From the IMG/VR virus record IMGVR_UViG_3300036851_000520, positions 1 through 35,222 of that record: 35,222 nt of DNA; one strand, 5' to 3'. Below are positions 27,333 through 34,837 of this stretch, in pieces (position 1 is the stretch's first letter; every line of letters starts with the position of its first letter). The notes beneath the pieces were generated by a model. That model did not search any database and was not told the DNA's origin. It worked only from the letters and a program-made list of their open reading frames with translations. Made by a program: the position numbers and the translations under genes. This DNA is from a virus.

Positions 27333-29064
27333 GAAACGAGGCAGCAAATACTGCGTCGTGAAGCAGGGCGAAGATCAGCCCGTGTCCGGAGGCTGCCACT
27401 CCTCTCGGGCCGATGCAGTCAAGCATCAGCGGGCGCTCTACGCTGCGGAAGCGTCCGCGGAAGGGTCTAAGGTGTCCGAGATGAGCGAAGTTATCGGTCA
27501 AGGTGCTTTTCAGACAGCAACTGCCGCGAACATTCCTTCGGTCACCGTAACTGTCTCCAACGGCGACGAGCCGCAGGAGACGATGCCGATCTGGGAAGGC
27601 ATCCTCGGGATCGAGGGCCTGCCGACCGCCGACCGCCGCTACCTGATCCCCGGCGAGATCTCTGAGCGCGAGTTGCCGCTGACCCTGATGGCCCAGTTCT
27701 CGAACGAGGAGGGGCACAAAGGTGCCGAGATCGCGGCCCGGATCGACGAGATCTGGCGCGTCCCCAACGAGGAGCGAGGCCTAAACGCCGTTGAGATCTG
27801 GGGGCGGGGGCCGTTTGACTCGGGAGAGCACGGCCGCGAGGCGGCCCGTTTGGTTGAGGAGCAACTCCTGCGCGGTGTCTCCCTCGACCTCTCGGTCTCC
27901 GAGGCCGTCCCGCTCGACCCGGAGACGTTCGAAGAGATCGACCCCGAGGGACTCGACTTCATGGGAATGCTAACCGGGAATCATCTGACGGGACTCAAGG
28001 GGAAGATCATGGGTGCCACCCTCTGCGCACATCCCGCCTTCGAGGAGGCCACGGTCAGGATCGTCGAGGAAGACGCACTCATCGCCTCCGCCTTCGGAAT
28101 GAGAGTCTTGAAGCAGCAGGCACTGACCGCCTCGGCCGCAGGCCTGGCGCCGCTCAAGCCGCCGAAGGAATGGTTCGAGATCCCTGAAGTATCCAAGCCG
28201 ACTCCGCTGACTGTGACCGAGGAGGGTCAAGTCTACGGCCATCTCGCGCTCTGGGGCCAATGCCACACCGGTTTCGCCTCCTGCGAGACGCCGCCCCACT
28301 CACGGACTAGCTACTCCTTCTTCCATCTTGGCGAGATCGAGACGGCCGAGGGGGAAACGGTCGCGGTTGGTCGGATCACGGTCGGCAAACCCGGTAACGC
28401 GAAAGGCGGGCACGCCTCGATCATCTACGGAGCCAAGGGAGCGCTCGAGCACTACGACGCCTCCGGCTGCGGAGCCGCCTTCGTCCGCGCCCACGACGGC
28501 AACCTCGGCATCTGGCTGGCGGGCGCCGTCCGCTCCGACCTCCCCGCCGAGCGAGTGCGCGATCTCCGGGCCTTCCCGCCCTCGGGTGACTGGCGCCTGG
28601 AGAAGGGGAGCTACGAGCTGGTCGCGGTCCTGGCCGTGCCCGTGCCCGGTTTTCCGATCCCGCGCACCGAGATGCGCCTCGTGGCTTCCGCGGCCAAGGA
28701 AGAGGTTACGGCGATCATCGCTACTGGCTACGTGGAGGAGGAAGAGACGATGGCGACCAAGGCGGAGCTTCGCCAGCAGGCGATGGTCGCAAGGGCGAAG
28801 GAAGTGCTGCGGACGCAGGGGCCGTGGCTGGACGAGTTCCAGGACATCACGGCCGAGCAGCGTCGTCAATGGGCGAAATCGGGAGTTGCACTCCCCGATG
28901 GTTCATATCCGATCGTGAAATGCTCGGGAGAAGGTCCTTCGGCAGAGAATGCGATTCATGCTCAGGGAAGAACGGGTGGCTCACAAAGAAGGGTCGTAGC
29001 TCATATCCGTAAGCGCGTTCGCTCGCTCAGTTGCTCAGGCGATATCTTCGACAACTACAAGTGA
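27316..29064 (+). CDS. Capsid maturation protease with C-terminal extension (582 aa)
   Basis: The enzyme cleaves capsid and scaffold proteins during head maturation. Residues 1-45 hold a small domain (KYCVVKQG...HQRALYAA). Residues about 90-290 are the prohead-protease core; by analogy with other phage proteases H134 (EEGHKG) and S189 (RGVSLDLS) are candidate catalytic residues. Residues about 295-460 carry VYGHLALWGQCHTGFASC and WLAGAVRSDL, typical of actinophage maturation proteases. The last 110 residues (WAKSGVALPDGSYPI onward) resemble DUF6582. AAGGAG precedes the GTG start, and it overlaps the portal gene by 17 bases. Confidence 0.82.
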   Translation: MPWSIRKRGSKYCVVKQGEDQPVSGGCHSSRADAVKHQRALYAAEASAEGSKVSEMSEVIGQGAFQTATAANIPSVTVTVSNGDEPQETMPIWEGILGIEGLPTADRRYLIPGEISERELPLTLMAQFSNEEGHKGAEIAARIDEIWRVPNEERGLNAVEIWGRGPFDSGEHGREAARLVEEQLLRGVSLDLSVSEAVPLDPETFEEIDPEGLDFMGMLTGNHLTGLKGKIMGATLCAHPAFEEATVRIVEEDALIASAFGMRVLKQQALTASAAGLAPLKPPKEWFEIPEVSKPTPLTVTEEGQVYGHLALWGQCHTGFASCETPPHSRTSYSFFHLGEIETAEGETVAVGRITVGKPGNAKGGHASIIYGAKGALEHYDASGCGAAFVRAHDGNLGIWLAGAVRSDLPAERVRDLRAFPPSGDWRLEKGSYELVAVLAVPVPGFPIPRTEMRLVASAAKEEVTAIIATGYVEEEETMATKAELRQQAMVARAKEVLRTQGPWLDEFQDITAEQRRQWAKSGVALPDGSYPIVKCSGEGPSAENAIHAQGRTGGSQRRVVAHIRKRVRSLSCSGDIFDNYK

Positions 29065-29210
29065 CCAAGTCCTCGACCCCGGCTGCCGTTTTCACTCAGA
29101 CCGGGACGGCGCAGACCGTCGAGTTCACGCCCGGCGTCACGAAATCTGATACGCCGCAGATGGCCTGGACGCGGGTGGGGGACAATCAGACGGCGACGAT
29201 GAGGCCCTGA
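29061..29210 (+). CDS. Small hypothetical protein (49 aa)
   Basis: A GTG in a GTGA overlap opens a Thr-rich, beta-like product (TQTGTAQTVEFTPGVTKSD) that ends at the base before the next start. It may be a small head-decoration peptide, judged only by location and composition. Confidence 0.5.
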   Translation: MTKSSTPAAVFTQTGTAQTVEFTPGVTKSDTPQMAWTRVGDNQTATMRP

Positions 29211-29696
29211 GTGGCGAACTTCTCGGCGAACATCGCACTCGGGCGCGAAGTCGAGTTCTACAACCGGGTCGATTCCAACGATCCCGTAAACTCGGCTTTC
29301 ATCATCATGGTGCTCGCCAACGCGGGGCTTGAGTCCGACGCCGTCCTTAAGGACAAGGACGATTTCGCGGCGGTCGTCTCAGGCACGACCAACGAAGTGA
29401 CAAACGGGGGCTACACGCGGAAGACGATCACCGACGCCGACCTCGCTGCCTTCACGGTGGACGATACCCTCGACCGGATCGTCCTTCAGATGCCGACGCA
29501 GACTTGGGTGACAATCGCAGCTGGGGATCTCTGGCGCAAACTGGTCATCTGCTATGACAATGATACGATGGCAGGAACAGATGCCAATCTTGTTCCAGTA
29601 AAATTTTACGACATTCTGGTCAATGGCGCGGCTCTAATTCCAAACGGAAATAACATAATTGGAGCTTGGCCGGATGGTTTCCACATCGCCAGTTGA
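29211..29696 (+). CDS. Conserved head-region protein (161 aa)
   Basis: The product opens ANFSANIALGREVEFYNRVD and has NDPVNSAFIIMVLANAGLES, then TLDRIVLQMPTQTW and a C-terminal beta region. The pattern resembles a protein common among actinophage structural genes (recollection). The last third (about 29550-29680) is markedly richer in A and T than the rest, which hints at recombination within the gene. Probably a virion component; role unproven. Confidence 0.65.
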   Translation: MANFSANIALGREVEFYNRVDSNDPVNSAFIIMVLANAGLESDAVLKDKDDFAAVVSGTTNEVTNGGYTRKTITDADLAAFTVDDTLDRIVLQMPTQTWVTIAAGDLWRKLVICYDNDTMAGTDANLVPVKFYDILVNGAALIPNGNNIIGAWPDGFHIAS

Positions 29697-29701
29697 GAGC
29701 C

Positions 29702-29926
29702 GTGACATTCGGATTCTGGTCGTATTACATGCCCTGCGGCGAATGCGGCGCGTCTGTTGCTTGGGCCGAGCGGGACGTTCATGTCTGTGATCCCGAGCGG
29801 TTACTCGACTACGGGATGTTCCAGCTCCGCGACGAGATCGAAGCGATCGAGGGTGAGGTCGAGGAGTACATGGATTCGCCGCGGGGCCGATTCGAGCGCT
29901 GGCTTGCAAGCGAGGGGCGGATCTGA
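29702..29926 (+). CDS. Small zinc-finger-like head-region protein (74 aa)
   Basis: CGECGASVAWAERDVHVC is a compact Cys cluster, followed by an acidic helix (DEIEAIEGEVEEYMDSPRG) and RFERWLASEGR. This DSPRGRFERW ending occurs in a small actinophage family near head genes (recollection). I chose the GTG at 29702; an ATG at 29729 is an alternative. It ends in a CTGA overlap with the next gene. Confidence 0.6.
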   Translation: MTFGFWSYYMPCGECGASVAWAERDVHVCDPERLLDYGMFQLRDEIEAIEGEVEEYMDSPRGRFERWLASEGRI

Positions 29927-30588
29927 ACATCGTCTATCGTGTCCAGCACCTGCGCGGGCGCGAGGAATGCCTAGTGCGGCTTCTCTCAGGATTACCGCCA
30001 ACGGTAATCCTAACGGTAGAGATCATCACCGATGAAGAGACGCACGACCCGAATCCCTGGCGCAACTATAAACGCTGCCTGAGTGATCTGCCGAGTTATG
30101 CGACGCATCTAGTCGTGATTCAGGACGATGCGCAAGTTTGTCATAACTTCCCGCAGGCAGTCGAACAAGTGGTCAAGGCGAGACCCGAGAATGTGCTCTC
30201 GCTTTTCGTCGGCGGCCTCTCTAACCGCACGAAGCGAGACTTCCTCTTAGCGCTCAAGGCTGGAAGGTCATGGTCGCCAGTCAACTTCCGCGACATTCAT
30301 CACGTCGTCTGTCTCATCTGGCCTGTCGCCAAGGCACAATCGTTCCTTGCCTGGGCGGAGACCGCGACTCTGCCCGGGCACAAACGGATGCCCCGCTCCG
30401 ACGACGCCATTGTTGGCTACTGGGCGCGCTCGCAGCATGAGACGGTCTGGGCGACCGTTCCCTCGCTAGTTGAGCATCCAGACGATGTGGCTTCAACCGT
30501 GGGGCGTCGCGCGAAGGGCGGGGAGGACAAAGGGCGAGTAGCACTTTCATTCATAGGTGAACGGGATCCGCTAGAGATCAATTGGTAG
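29923..30588 (+). CDS. Glycosyltransferase-like protein inside the head module (221 aa)
   Basis: The best N-terminus is a CTG at 29923 (CTGA overlap, AGGGG upstream), which gives NIVYRVQHLRGREE as first strand; the first conventional start is a GTG 17 codons later. THLVVIQDDAQVCHNF carries the acidic QDDA motif of a GT-A site and LVEHPDDVASTVG lies near the end. The family looks like phage glycosyltransferases that act on virion proteins; this is inferred from its place between the protease and the capsid gene. Confidence 0.68.
   Translation: MNIVYRVQHLRGREECLVRLLSGLPPTVILTVEIITDEETHDPNPWRNYKRCLSDLPSYATHLVVIQDDAQVCHNFPQAVEQVVKARPENVLSLFVGGLSNRTKRDFLLALKAGRSWSPVNFRDIHHVVCLIWPVAKAQSFLAWAETATLPGHKRMPRSDDAIVGYWARSQHETVWATVPSLVEHPDDVASTVGRRAKGGEDKGRVALSFIGERDPLEINW
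29992..30007. repeat. 16-bp palindrome copy 11 (16/16), extended to 22 bp
   Basis: The symmetry extends to GGATTACCGCCAACGG plus TAATCC (29989-30010), broken only at the centre. A further right half, CTAACGGTAG, follows at 30010-30019. Confidence 0.8.
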
Positions 30589-30713
30589 AGAGTTTTCGCT
30601 AGCGACCGCTTGCTAGTGCATACTTGCGCGCAGCGAACCCGTGCGGGGCTCGGGAGCGCAAGTCGGGTCCGGGGGACTCCGGCGTGATACGTCACGTCAA
30701 CAAGGAGTCAGAG
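30589..30713 (+). promoter_or_regulatory. Structured leader of the capsid gene
   Basis: This 125-bp gap holds no gene. CATACT (30619-30624) is a possible -10 box with no clear -35. CTTGCGC (30623-30629) pairs with GCGCAAG (30656-30662), and a small hairpin CGTGA-TACG-TCACG (about 30681-30694) lies just before AAGGAG. Such hairpins could stabilise the capsid mRNA. Confidence 0.4.
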
Positions 30714-32489
30714 ATGGATCCGCTTTTCCCAGAGCTACCCGAGGATCTGGGCGCCCTCTCCGCTGAGGAGCTTTCCACGCTCCTGCAGGAGCATGAGGTC
30801 GCCTCGGATCTGATCGACGCCCTCGACGAGGAGTTCATCAAGGGACTCTCCGCCGATGAGGTCGTCGAGCAGTACGAGCACGGAGTCGAGCAGATCAAGA
30901 CGATCCGCGCCGAGCAGGCCCGCCGGGTCGAGGCCGAGCAGGCCATGTCGACCAGGCTGGCTGAGCTTCGCGCCGAGCGCCAGCCCTCCCAGGAGGACGA
31001 CGACGAGGTCGTCGGCGGCGGAGAAGGAGAAGCCGTAGAGGCTGTCGTCGAAGGGGAGGAACTCGCGGCCGAAGAAGTCGTTGAGGAGGAAGAGACAGAG
31101 GAGGAGGTCGAGGAGCCGACGGCCGAGGAAGTTAAGCCCGAGGTTCCGGTCGTCGCTTCTGCTCAGAGCGAACGCAGAACTGCGCTTCGCCTACCGCCCA
31201 AGCCCTCGGCCGAGCGACAGCTAAAGACGGAGATGGGGGCCGCGCTGGTCGCGGCCGCCGGTTTGCCAGACATCCGCGGCGGGGCGATGCTCGACCGTGC
31301 GGGATACGCGAGGATCGTCAGAGGGGAGGCCGTCCGCAGAGGGCCGACCTCCAAGTCCGCTGCTGGGGTCGAGGAGAAGATCCGGCTCGCTCGGGCCGAG
31401 TATCCCTTCCCCGACGAGCGGAGGCTGATGCACGGCGACGCGGACGGGAATGCGAGCAAGATTCGCGCCGTCCTTCCCGACTACATTCCCGGCATCTACG
31501 GCGGTCATAGAGGGAACGCACTGGTCGCCTCCGGTGGCCTCTGTGCTCCGCTCGAGCCGATCTACTCGATGCCCAACTTCGCCTCGGTGGCCCGGCCGGT
31601 GCGGGACGCGCTTCCCTCCTTCCAAGCAGATCGGGGCGGGGTCAACGTGCCGACCGCGACCTCGATCGGAGACATCACCTCGGCGATCACGGTCATCGAG
31701 GAGTTGGAGGACCAACTCGGCGGCACCTACGCGACCAAGTCCTGCCAGGACCTGACCTGCCCGGCCTACACGGAGGTGCCGGTCACGATCATCTCCCACT
31801 GCCGCGAGTACGGCAACCTGAACTCGCGGGCCTGGCCGGAGAAGATCGCACACGAGAACGACCTGACCATGGCCGCCCACGCCCGCACGTCGGACTCCTA
31901 CCTTCTCGGCCGCATCCGCACCCTCTCGGTCGTCGAGACGAGTCCGCAGGTGCTCGGGGCTTACGCCGACCTGGTGAACGCGCTGCTCCGGGAACGGGCC
32001 TCGATCATCTCCGTCCTGCGGATGGAGCCGGGCGCGCGTTTCCGCGTGCTCGCCCCCTTCTGGCTCGCGGACCTGCTGGCCGACGACACCGCCCAGACGC
32101 AATTCGACCGTTATCAGAACCAGGCTCAGATGGTCGCCCATCTCGAGGCCTTGGGCTTCTCGGTCACGCTCTATCTGGACCAGGTCGGAGAGCCAGCCGT
32201 CGGCACAAGCCAGCTGTTCACGGCTGCGGCCGGTGGGGTGATCGACGGTTACCCGGCGGCCGCTCAGGTCGCGGTCTTCCCCGAGGGCGAGTTCATCCAT
32301 GTGGATGGAGGCTCGCTGGAACTGGGGATCGTCCGCGACTCGACGCTCAATGCCACCAACGACTACCAACTGTTCGGGGAGACGTTCGAGAACGTCGCCC
32401 GCCTCGGCCCCACTCAGGGGGCCAGATGGTTCGAGGCGACGATCTGCCCGAGCGGTGAGTTCCCGAGCCTGTCGGCGGCTAGGTGCTGA
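30714..32489 (+). CDS. Major capsid protein with fused scaffold-like N-terminus (591 aa)
   Basis: AAGGAG lies 6 bases before the ATG. Residues about 10-90 are helical (LSAEELSTLLQEHEVASDLI onward, with AEQARRVEAEQAMSTRLAEL), and 94-143 are mostly Glu with Val, like a delta or scaffold domain removed by the maturation protease. The capsid part shows IPGIYGGHRGNALVASGGLC, VARPVRDALPSFQADRGGVN, PVTIISHCREYGNLNSRAW, GARFRVLAPFWLADLLADDT, and FIHVDGGSLELGIVRDSTLN, the last being typical of HK97-fold actinophage capsids. Confidence 0.88.
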   Translation: MDPLFPELPEDLGALSAEELSTLLQEHEVASDLIDALDEEFIKGLSADEVVEQYEHGVEQIKTIRAEQARRVEAEQAMSTRLAELRAERQPSQEDDDEVVGGGEGEAVEAVVEGEELAAEEVVEEEETEEEVEEPTAEEVKPEVPVVASAQSERRTALRLPPKPSAERQLKTEMGAALVAAAGLPDIRGGAMLDRAGYARIVRGEAVRRGPTSKSAAGVEEKIRLARAEYPFPDERRLMHGDADGNASKIRAVLPDYIPGIYGGHRGNALVASGGLCAPLEPIYSMPNFASVARPVRDALPSFQADRGGVNVPTATSIGDITSAITVIEELEDQLGGTYATKSCQDLTCPAYTEVPVTIISHCREYGNLNSRAWPEKIAHENDLTMAAHARTSDSYLLGRIRTLSVVETSPQVLGAYADLVNALLRERASIISVLRMEPGARFRVLAPFWLADLLADDTAQTQFDRYQNQAQMVAHLEALGFSVTLYLDQVGEPAVGTSQLFTAAAGGVIDGYPAAAQVAVFPEGEFIHVDGGSLELGIVRDSTLNATNDYQLFGETFENVARLGPTQGARWFEATICPSGEFPSLSAARC

Positions 32490-32525
32490 TAGGAGGATGA
32501 AAGAGAATCGGGAGGAGGTCGAGAC

Positions 32526-33362
32526 GTGAGCGTTATCGCAGTCGGTCCTGCGCTCGACTTGGACGGCCCCCTCCCGGTCTCGCCGCCGCATAGCCTGCTC
32601 TCGATCCCCGGCGTTTTAGTCTCAGACGACGAGGAGAGCTGGCTGAACGGGGTCAACGTCTACGGCTATCCAGATGAGGTTCCCCTCCTCTGGGAGCCCT
32701 GCTCGACGGGGACGTACAGGACGAAGTCCGAGGGCGGGCCTGTCCCGCTCCCTCGCTTCGATTCCTTCGTCCTCTATCTGCCGATCACCTGCTCCTCGCT
32801 CTCGATCGGAAACTGGCGGGACTTCGCGGAGCGGGCGGAGAGCGTGCTTGAGGCGACTCAGTCCTTCGGGGTCGAGGAGGCTCTCTCGCAGGGGGTGGAC
32901 CTGTCCGCCAATCCCTTCCTCGGGGACACGAGCGTTACCGTCCTCGGAGGAGGCGCCGTGACCCCGGAGGTCGGTCTGCGCTGGCTTGAGCGAGCGATCG
33001 GCCAGACAGGACAAGCGGGCCTGATCCACGCTCCGCCCGAGGTGAGCGCGGCCTGGGGGTTCGAGGCGCTCTATATCGACGACGACGGCGTGCTGCGCAC
33101 CGTCAATGGCACGCCCGTCGCAGTGGGGGGCGGCTACCAGGGCGCCTCGGCCAACGGTGCCTCTCCCGCCAGCGGTAGTGCTTACGCCTTCGCCTCCGGC
33201 TCCGTCCAAGTGCGCCTCTCCGAGATGCAATTGATCGGGGACGACATCAACGGCTCGCTCGACACTCTGGACAACACCGTGACCTTCAGGGCTGAGCGCT
33301 ATGCGCTGGCGACTTGGGACACGGCCCTGCAGGTCGCCGTTCTAATCGACTGGACGCCATGA
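32526..33362 (+). CDS. Head-proximal structural protein (278 aa)
   Basis: AGGAGG precedes a GTG start. The product has PLPRFDSFVLYLPITCSSLS, then RWLERAIGQTGQAGLIHAPP and TVNGTPVAVGGGYQGAS, ending VTFRAERYALATWDTALQVA. The sequence and its position right after the capsid gene match a conserved actinophage virion protein of unclear role. A degenerate palindrome copy lies inside. Confidence 0.68.
   Translation: MSVIAVGPALDLDGPLPVSPPHSLLSIPGVLVSDDEESWLNGVNVYGYPDEVPLLWEPCSTGTYRTKSEGGPVPLPRFDSFVLYLPITCSSLSIGNWRDFAERAESVLEATQSFGVEEALSQGVDLSANPFLGDTSVTVLGGGAVTPEVGLRWLERAIGQTGQAGLIHAPPEVSAAWGFEALYIDDDGVLRTVNGTPVAVGGGYQGASANGASPASGSAYAFASGSVQVRLSEMQLIGDDINGSLDTLDNTVTFRAERYALATWDTALQVAVLIDWTP
33163..33178. 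repeat. 16-bp palindrome copy 12 (13/16)
   Basis: The sequence CTCCCGCCAGCGGTAG is nearly identical to copy 8 and reads Pro-Ala-Ser-Gly inside a structural gene. Confidence 0.45.
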
Positions 33363-33475
33363 ACATCTCAACTGCCATAACCGCAATGCATGGGGTGACC
33401 TCCTTTGGCGGGGTTACCCTCGCGAATCTAATGATTCGCTTTCTACCTCGCCATTACATCAAGGAGGTGTACTAA
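33359..33475 (+). CDS. Small hypothetical protein (38 aa)
   Basis: The ATG overlaps the upstream stop (ATGA), and the TAA stop shares one base with the next ATG. The product is mildly hydrophobic (GVTSFGGVTLANLMIRFLPR). It also carries the ribosome binding site of the next gene in its last codons. Function unknown. Confidence 0.5.
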   Translation: MNISTAITAMHGVTSFGGVTLANLMIRFLPRHYIKEVY

Positions 33476-34134
33476 TGGCGGTCAATTGTGGAGTCAGCTT
33501 CGGGATTTGTACTGTCCGCATCACGAAAGTCGATTCGGCCGGTGCGGTAGTTGCTCCGCCCGACAATACCTACGTAACTGACAAGCCGCTCTCGATCACG
33601 CTGACGCCGAATATCGAGACAGGAAATACGTTCTCTGTCCGTAACGGCTGCGGCTGCTCGATCGCCCGCTTCAAGGCAAACGACACCTTCAACTGGTTCG
33701 AGTTCCAGTTCGCCACCGCCTCGCTCGAACCCGAGATGATGGCGATGATGCTCGGCGCCGAAACGATCGATCAGGGCGCCGACGTCGTCGGGCTGGCCTT
33801 CCAGGGCGCGCTCGCCTGCGACGAGGACGAGCCCGCAGTCGCGCTCGAGTTCTGGACGAAGCATATCGTCGGTTCGGGCCAGGACTCGATCCACGACTGG
33901 ATCCACTGGGTCTTCCCGAAGACGGTCTGGCAGATGTCGGACAACACCTTCGAGGAGGACATCGCCCAGCCCTCGCTGACGGGCTTCTCCCGGACGAACG
34001 CACAGTGGGGGGACGGTCCTTATGGAGACGGTCCGCCCGACTCGCAGGACATCTCCGAGGGCGGCTACTGGAAGACCGCCACCGACCCGCCTGCCGCGGC
34101 CTGTGCGGCAGCCAACGTGACGCCTTCGAGCTAA
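33475..34134 (+). CDS. Conserved virion protein, tail-tube-like candidate (219 aa)
   Basis: AAGGAGG precedes the ATG. The sequence, opening VNCGVSFGICTVRITKVD with SVRNGCGCSIARFKANDTFN, EPEMMAMMLGAETI and the later IHWVFPKTVWQMSDNTFEED then FSRTNAQWGDGPYGDGPP, is a strongly conserved actinophage pattern in the head-tail region (recollection). It could be a major tail-tube or a head-surface protein; I cannot decide which. Confidence 0.65.
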   Translation: MAVNCGVSFGICTVRITKVDSAGAVVAPPDNTYVTDKPLSITLTPNIETGNTFSVRNGCGCSIARFKANDTFNWFEFQFATASLEPEMMAMMLGAETIDQGADVVGLAFQGALACDEDEPAVALEFWTKHIVGSGQDSIHDWIHWVFPKTVWQMSDNTFEEDIAQPSLTGFSRTNAQWGDGPYGDGPPDSQDISEGGYWKTATDPPAAACAAANVTPSS

Positions 34135-34145
34135 GGAGTTGAGCG

Positions 34146-34346
34146 TTGGTCTGGATACGGGCAAGCGAGGACAGAGTGGCCCCGCAGGACGCCAAGGAGA
34201 AGAGGCTGCTCTGTCCTCACTGTCAGGGTGCGGTCTATACCTCCCCCGAGAGGATCTCGGAGGCGATCGACGAGCACCGCCGGATCTGCACGGGGGCATC
34301 AGTGGAAGTGGGCCGGGTCTACCGGATCGACTACCCGAGGAGTTGA
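34146..34346 (+). CDS. Small zinc-finger protein (66 aa)
   Basis: AAGGAG lies 7 bases before a TTG start. CPHCQGAVYTSPERISEAID with EHRRIC after it forms a C2HC zinc finger. It ends in a TTGA overlap with the next gene. A small connector-associated or regulatory protein is possible. Confidence 0.55.
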   Translation: MVWIRASEDRVAPQDAKEKRLLCPHCQGAVYTSPERISEAIDEHRRICTGASVEVGRVYRIDYPRS

Positions 34347-34837
34347 CGAGCAGGTGGATGTCATTTTGTGGAGTGCCCGCCGCCCAGCGGCCGCAGGACT
34401 ACTTTCTCTGGGAGGTGCTCCTCAATGAACATCCTCATGCCCGAGGGATCGTCGAGTTGGGAACCTGGGAGGGCGGCTTCTCGCTCTATCTGGCCTATCA
34501 GGCCCTTGAACGGGGGATCTTCTTCCGCACCTACGACGTCGTCCGACCTGAGCGTGAGATCCCGGGCTTCGTCCAACTGGACATCTTCGCCTCCGCCGAT
34601 GAGATCGGGGCCTGGCTCCGAGGAAAAGAGCCTCTGATGCTGCTCTGCGACGGAGGGAATAAGCCGCGCGAGCTTCGCATCTTCTCGCGCTTCCTCTCCC
34701 CAGAGAGCACGATCGTCGCCCACGACTGGGGAGAGGAGATCTTCGCCTCCGACGTGCCCGACAATGTGGAGATGATCTATGGCGACTTCTGCGAGCAGAT
34801 CGACTCGCTGAGCCGTGTCTTCAAGGTGATCGGATGA
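34343..34837 (+). CDS. CmcI-like methyltransferase in the head-tail module (164 aa)
   Basis: GIVELGTWEGGFSLYLAYQA is the SAM-binding loop, LMLLCDGGNKPRELRIFSRF and STIVAHDWGEE the distal acidic motifs of the CmcI/macrocin-methyltransferase type. The TTG at 34343 in a TTGA overlap keeps the conserved Trp (SRWMSFCGVP) inside the protein; an ATG at 34358 is the alternative. It is shorter than most such enzymes. Like the protein at 22123-22701 it may O-methylate a sugar or another small acceptor. Confidence 0.72.
   Translation: MTSRWMSFCGVPAAQRPQDYFLWEVLLNEHPHARGIVELGTWEGGFSLYLAYQALERGIFFRTYDVVRPEREIPGFVQLDIFASADEIGAWLRGKEPLMLLCDGGNKPRELRIFSRFLSPESTIVAHDWGEEIFASDVPDNVEMIYGDFCEQIDSLSRVFKVIG

Noticed and set aside
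32497-32529. Ten-residue frame between the capsid gene and the next gene
   Set aside because: Its ATG directly abuts the AGGAGG, leaving no spacing, and the frame is too short to separate from chance despite the GTGA overlap.
31221-32591. Long minus-strand open frame opposite the capsid gene
   Set aside because: It is the antisense shadow of the capsid gene; the plus-strand frame carries recognisable capsid motifs and a ribosome binding site.
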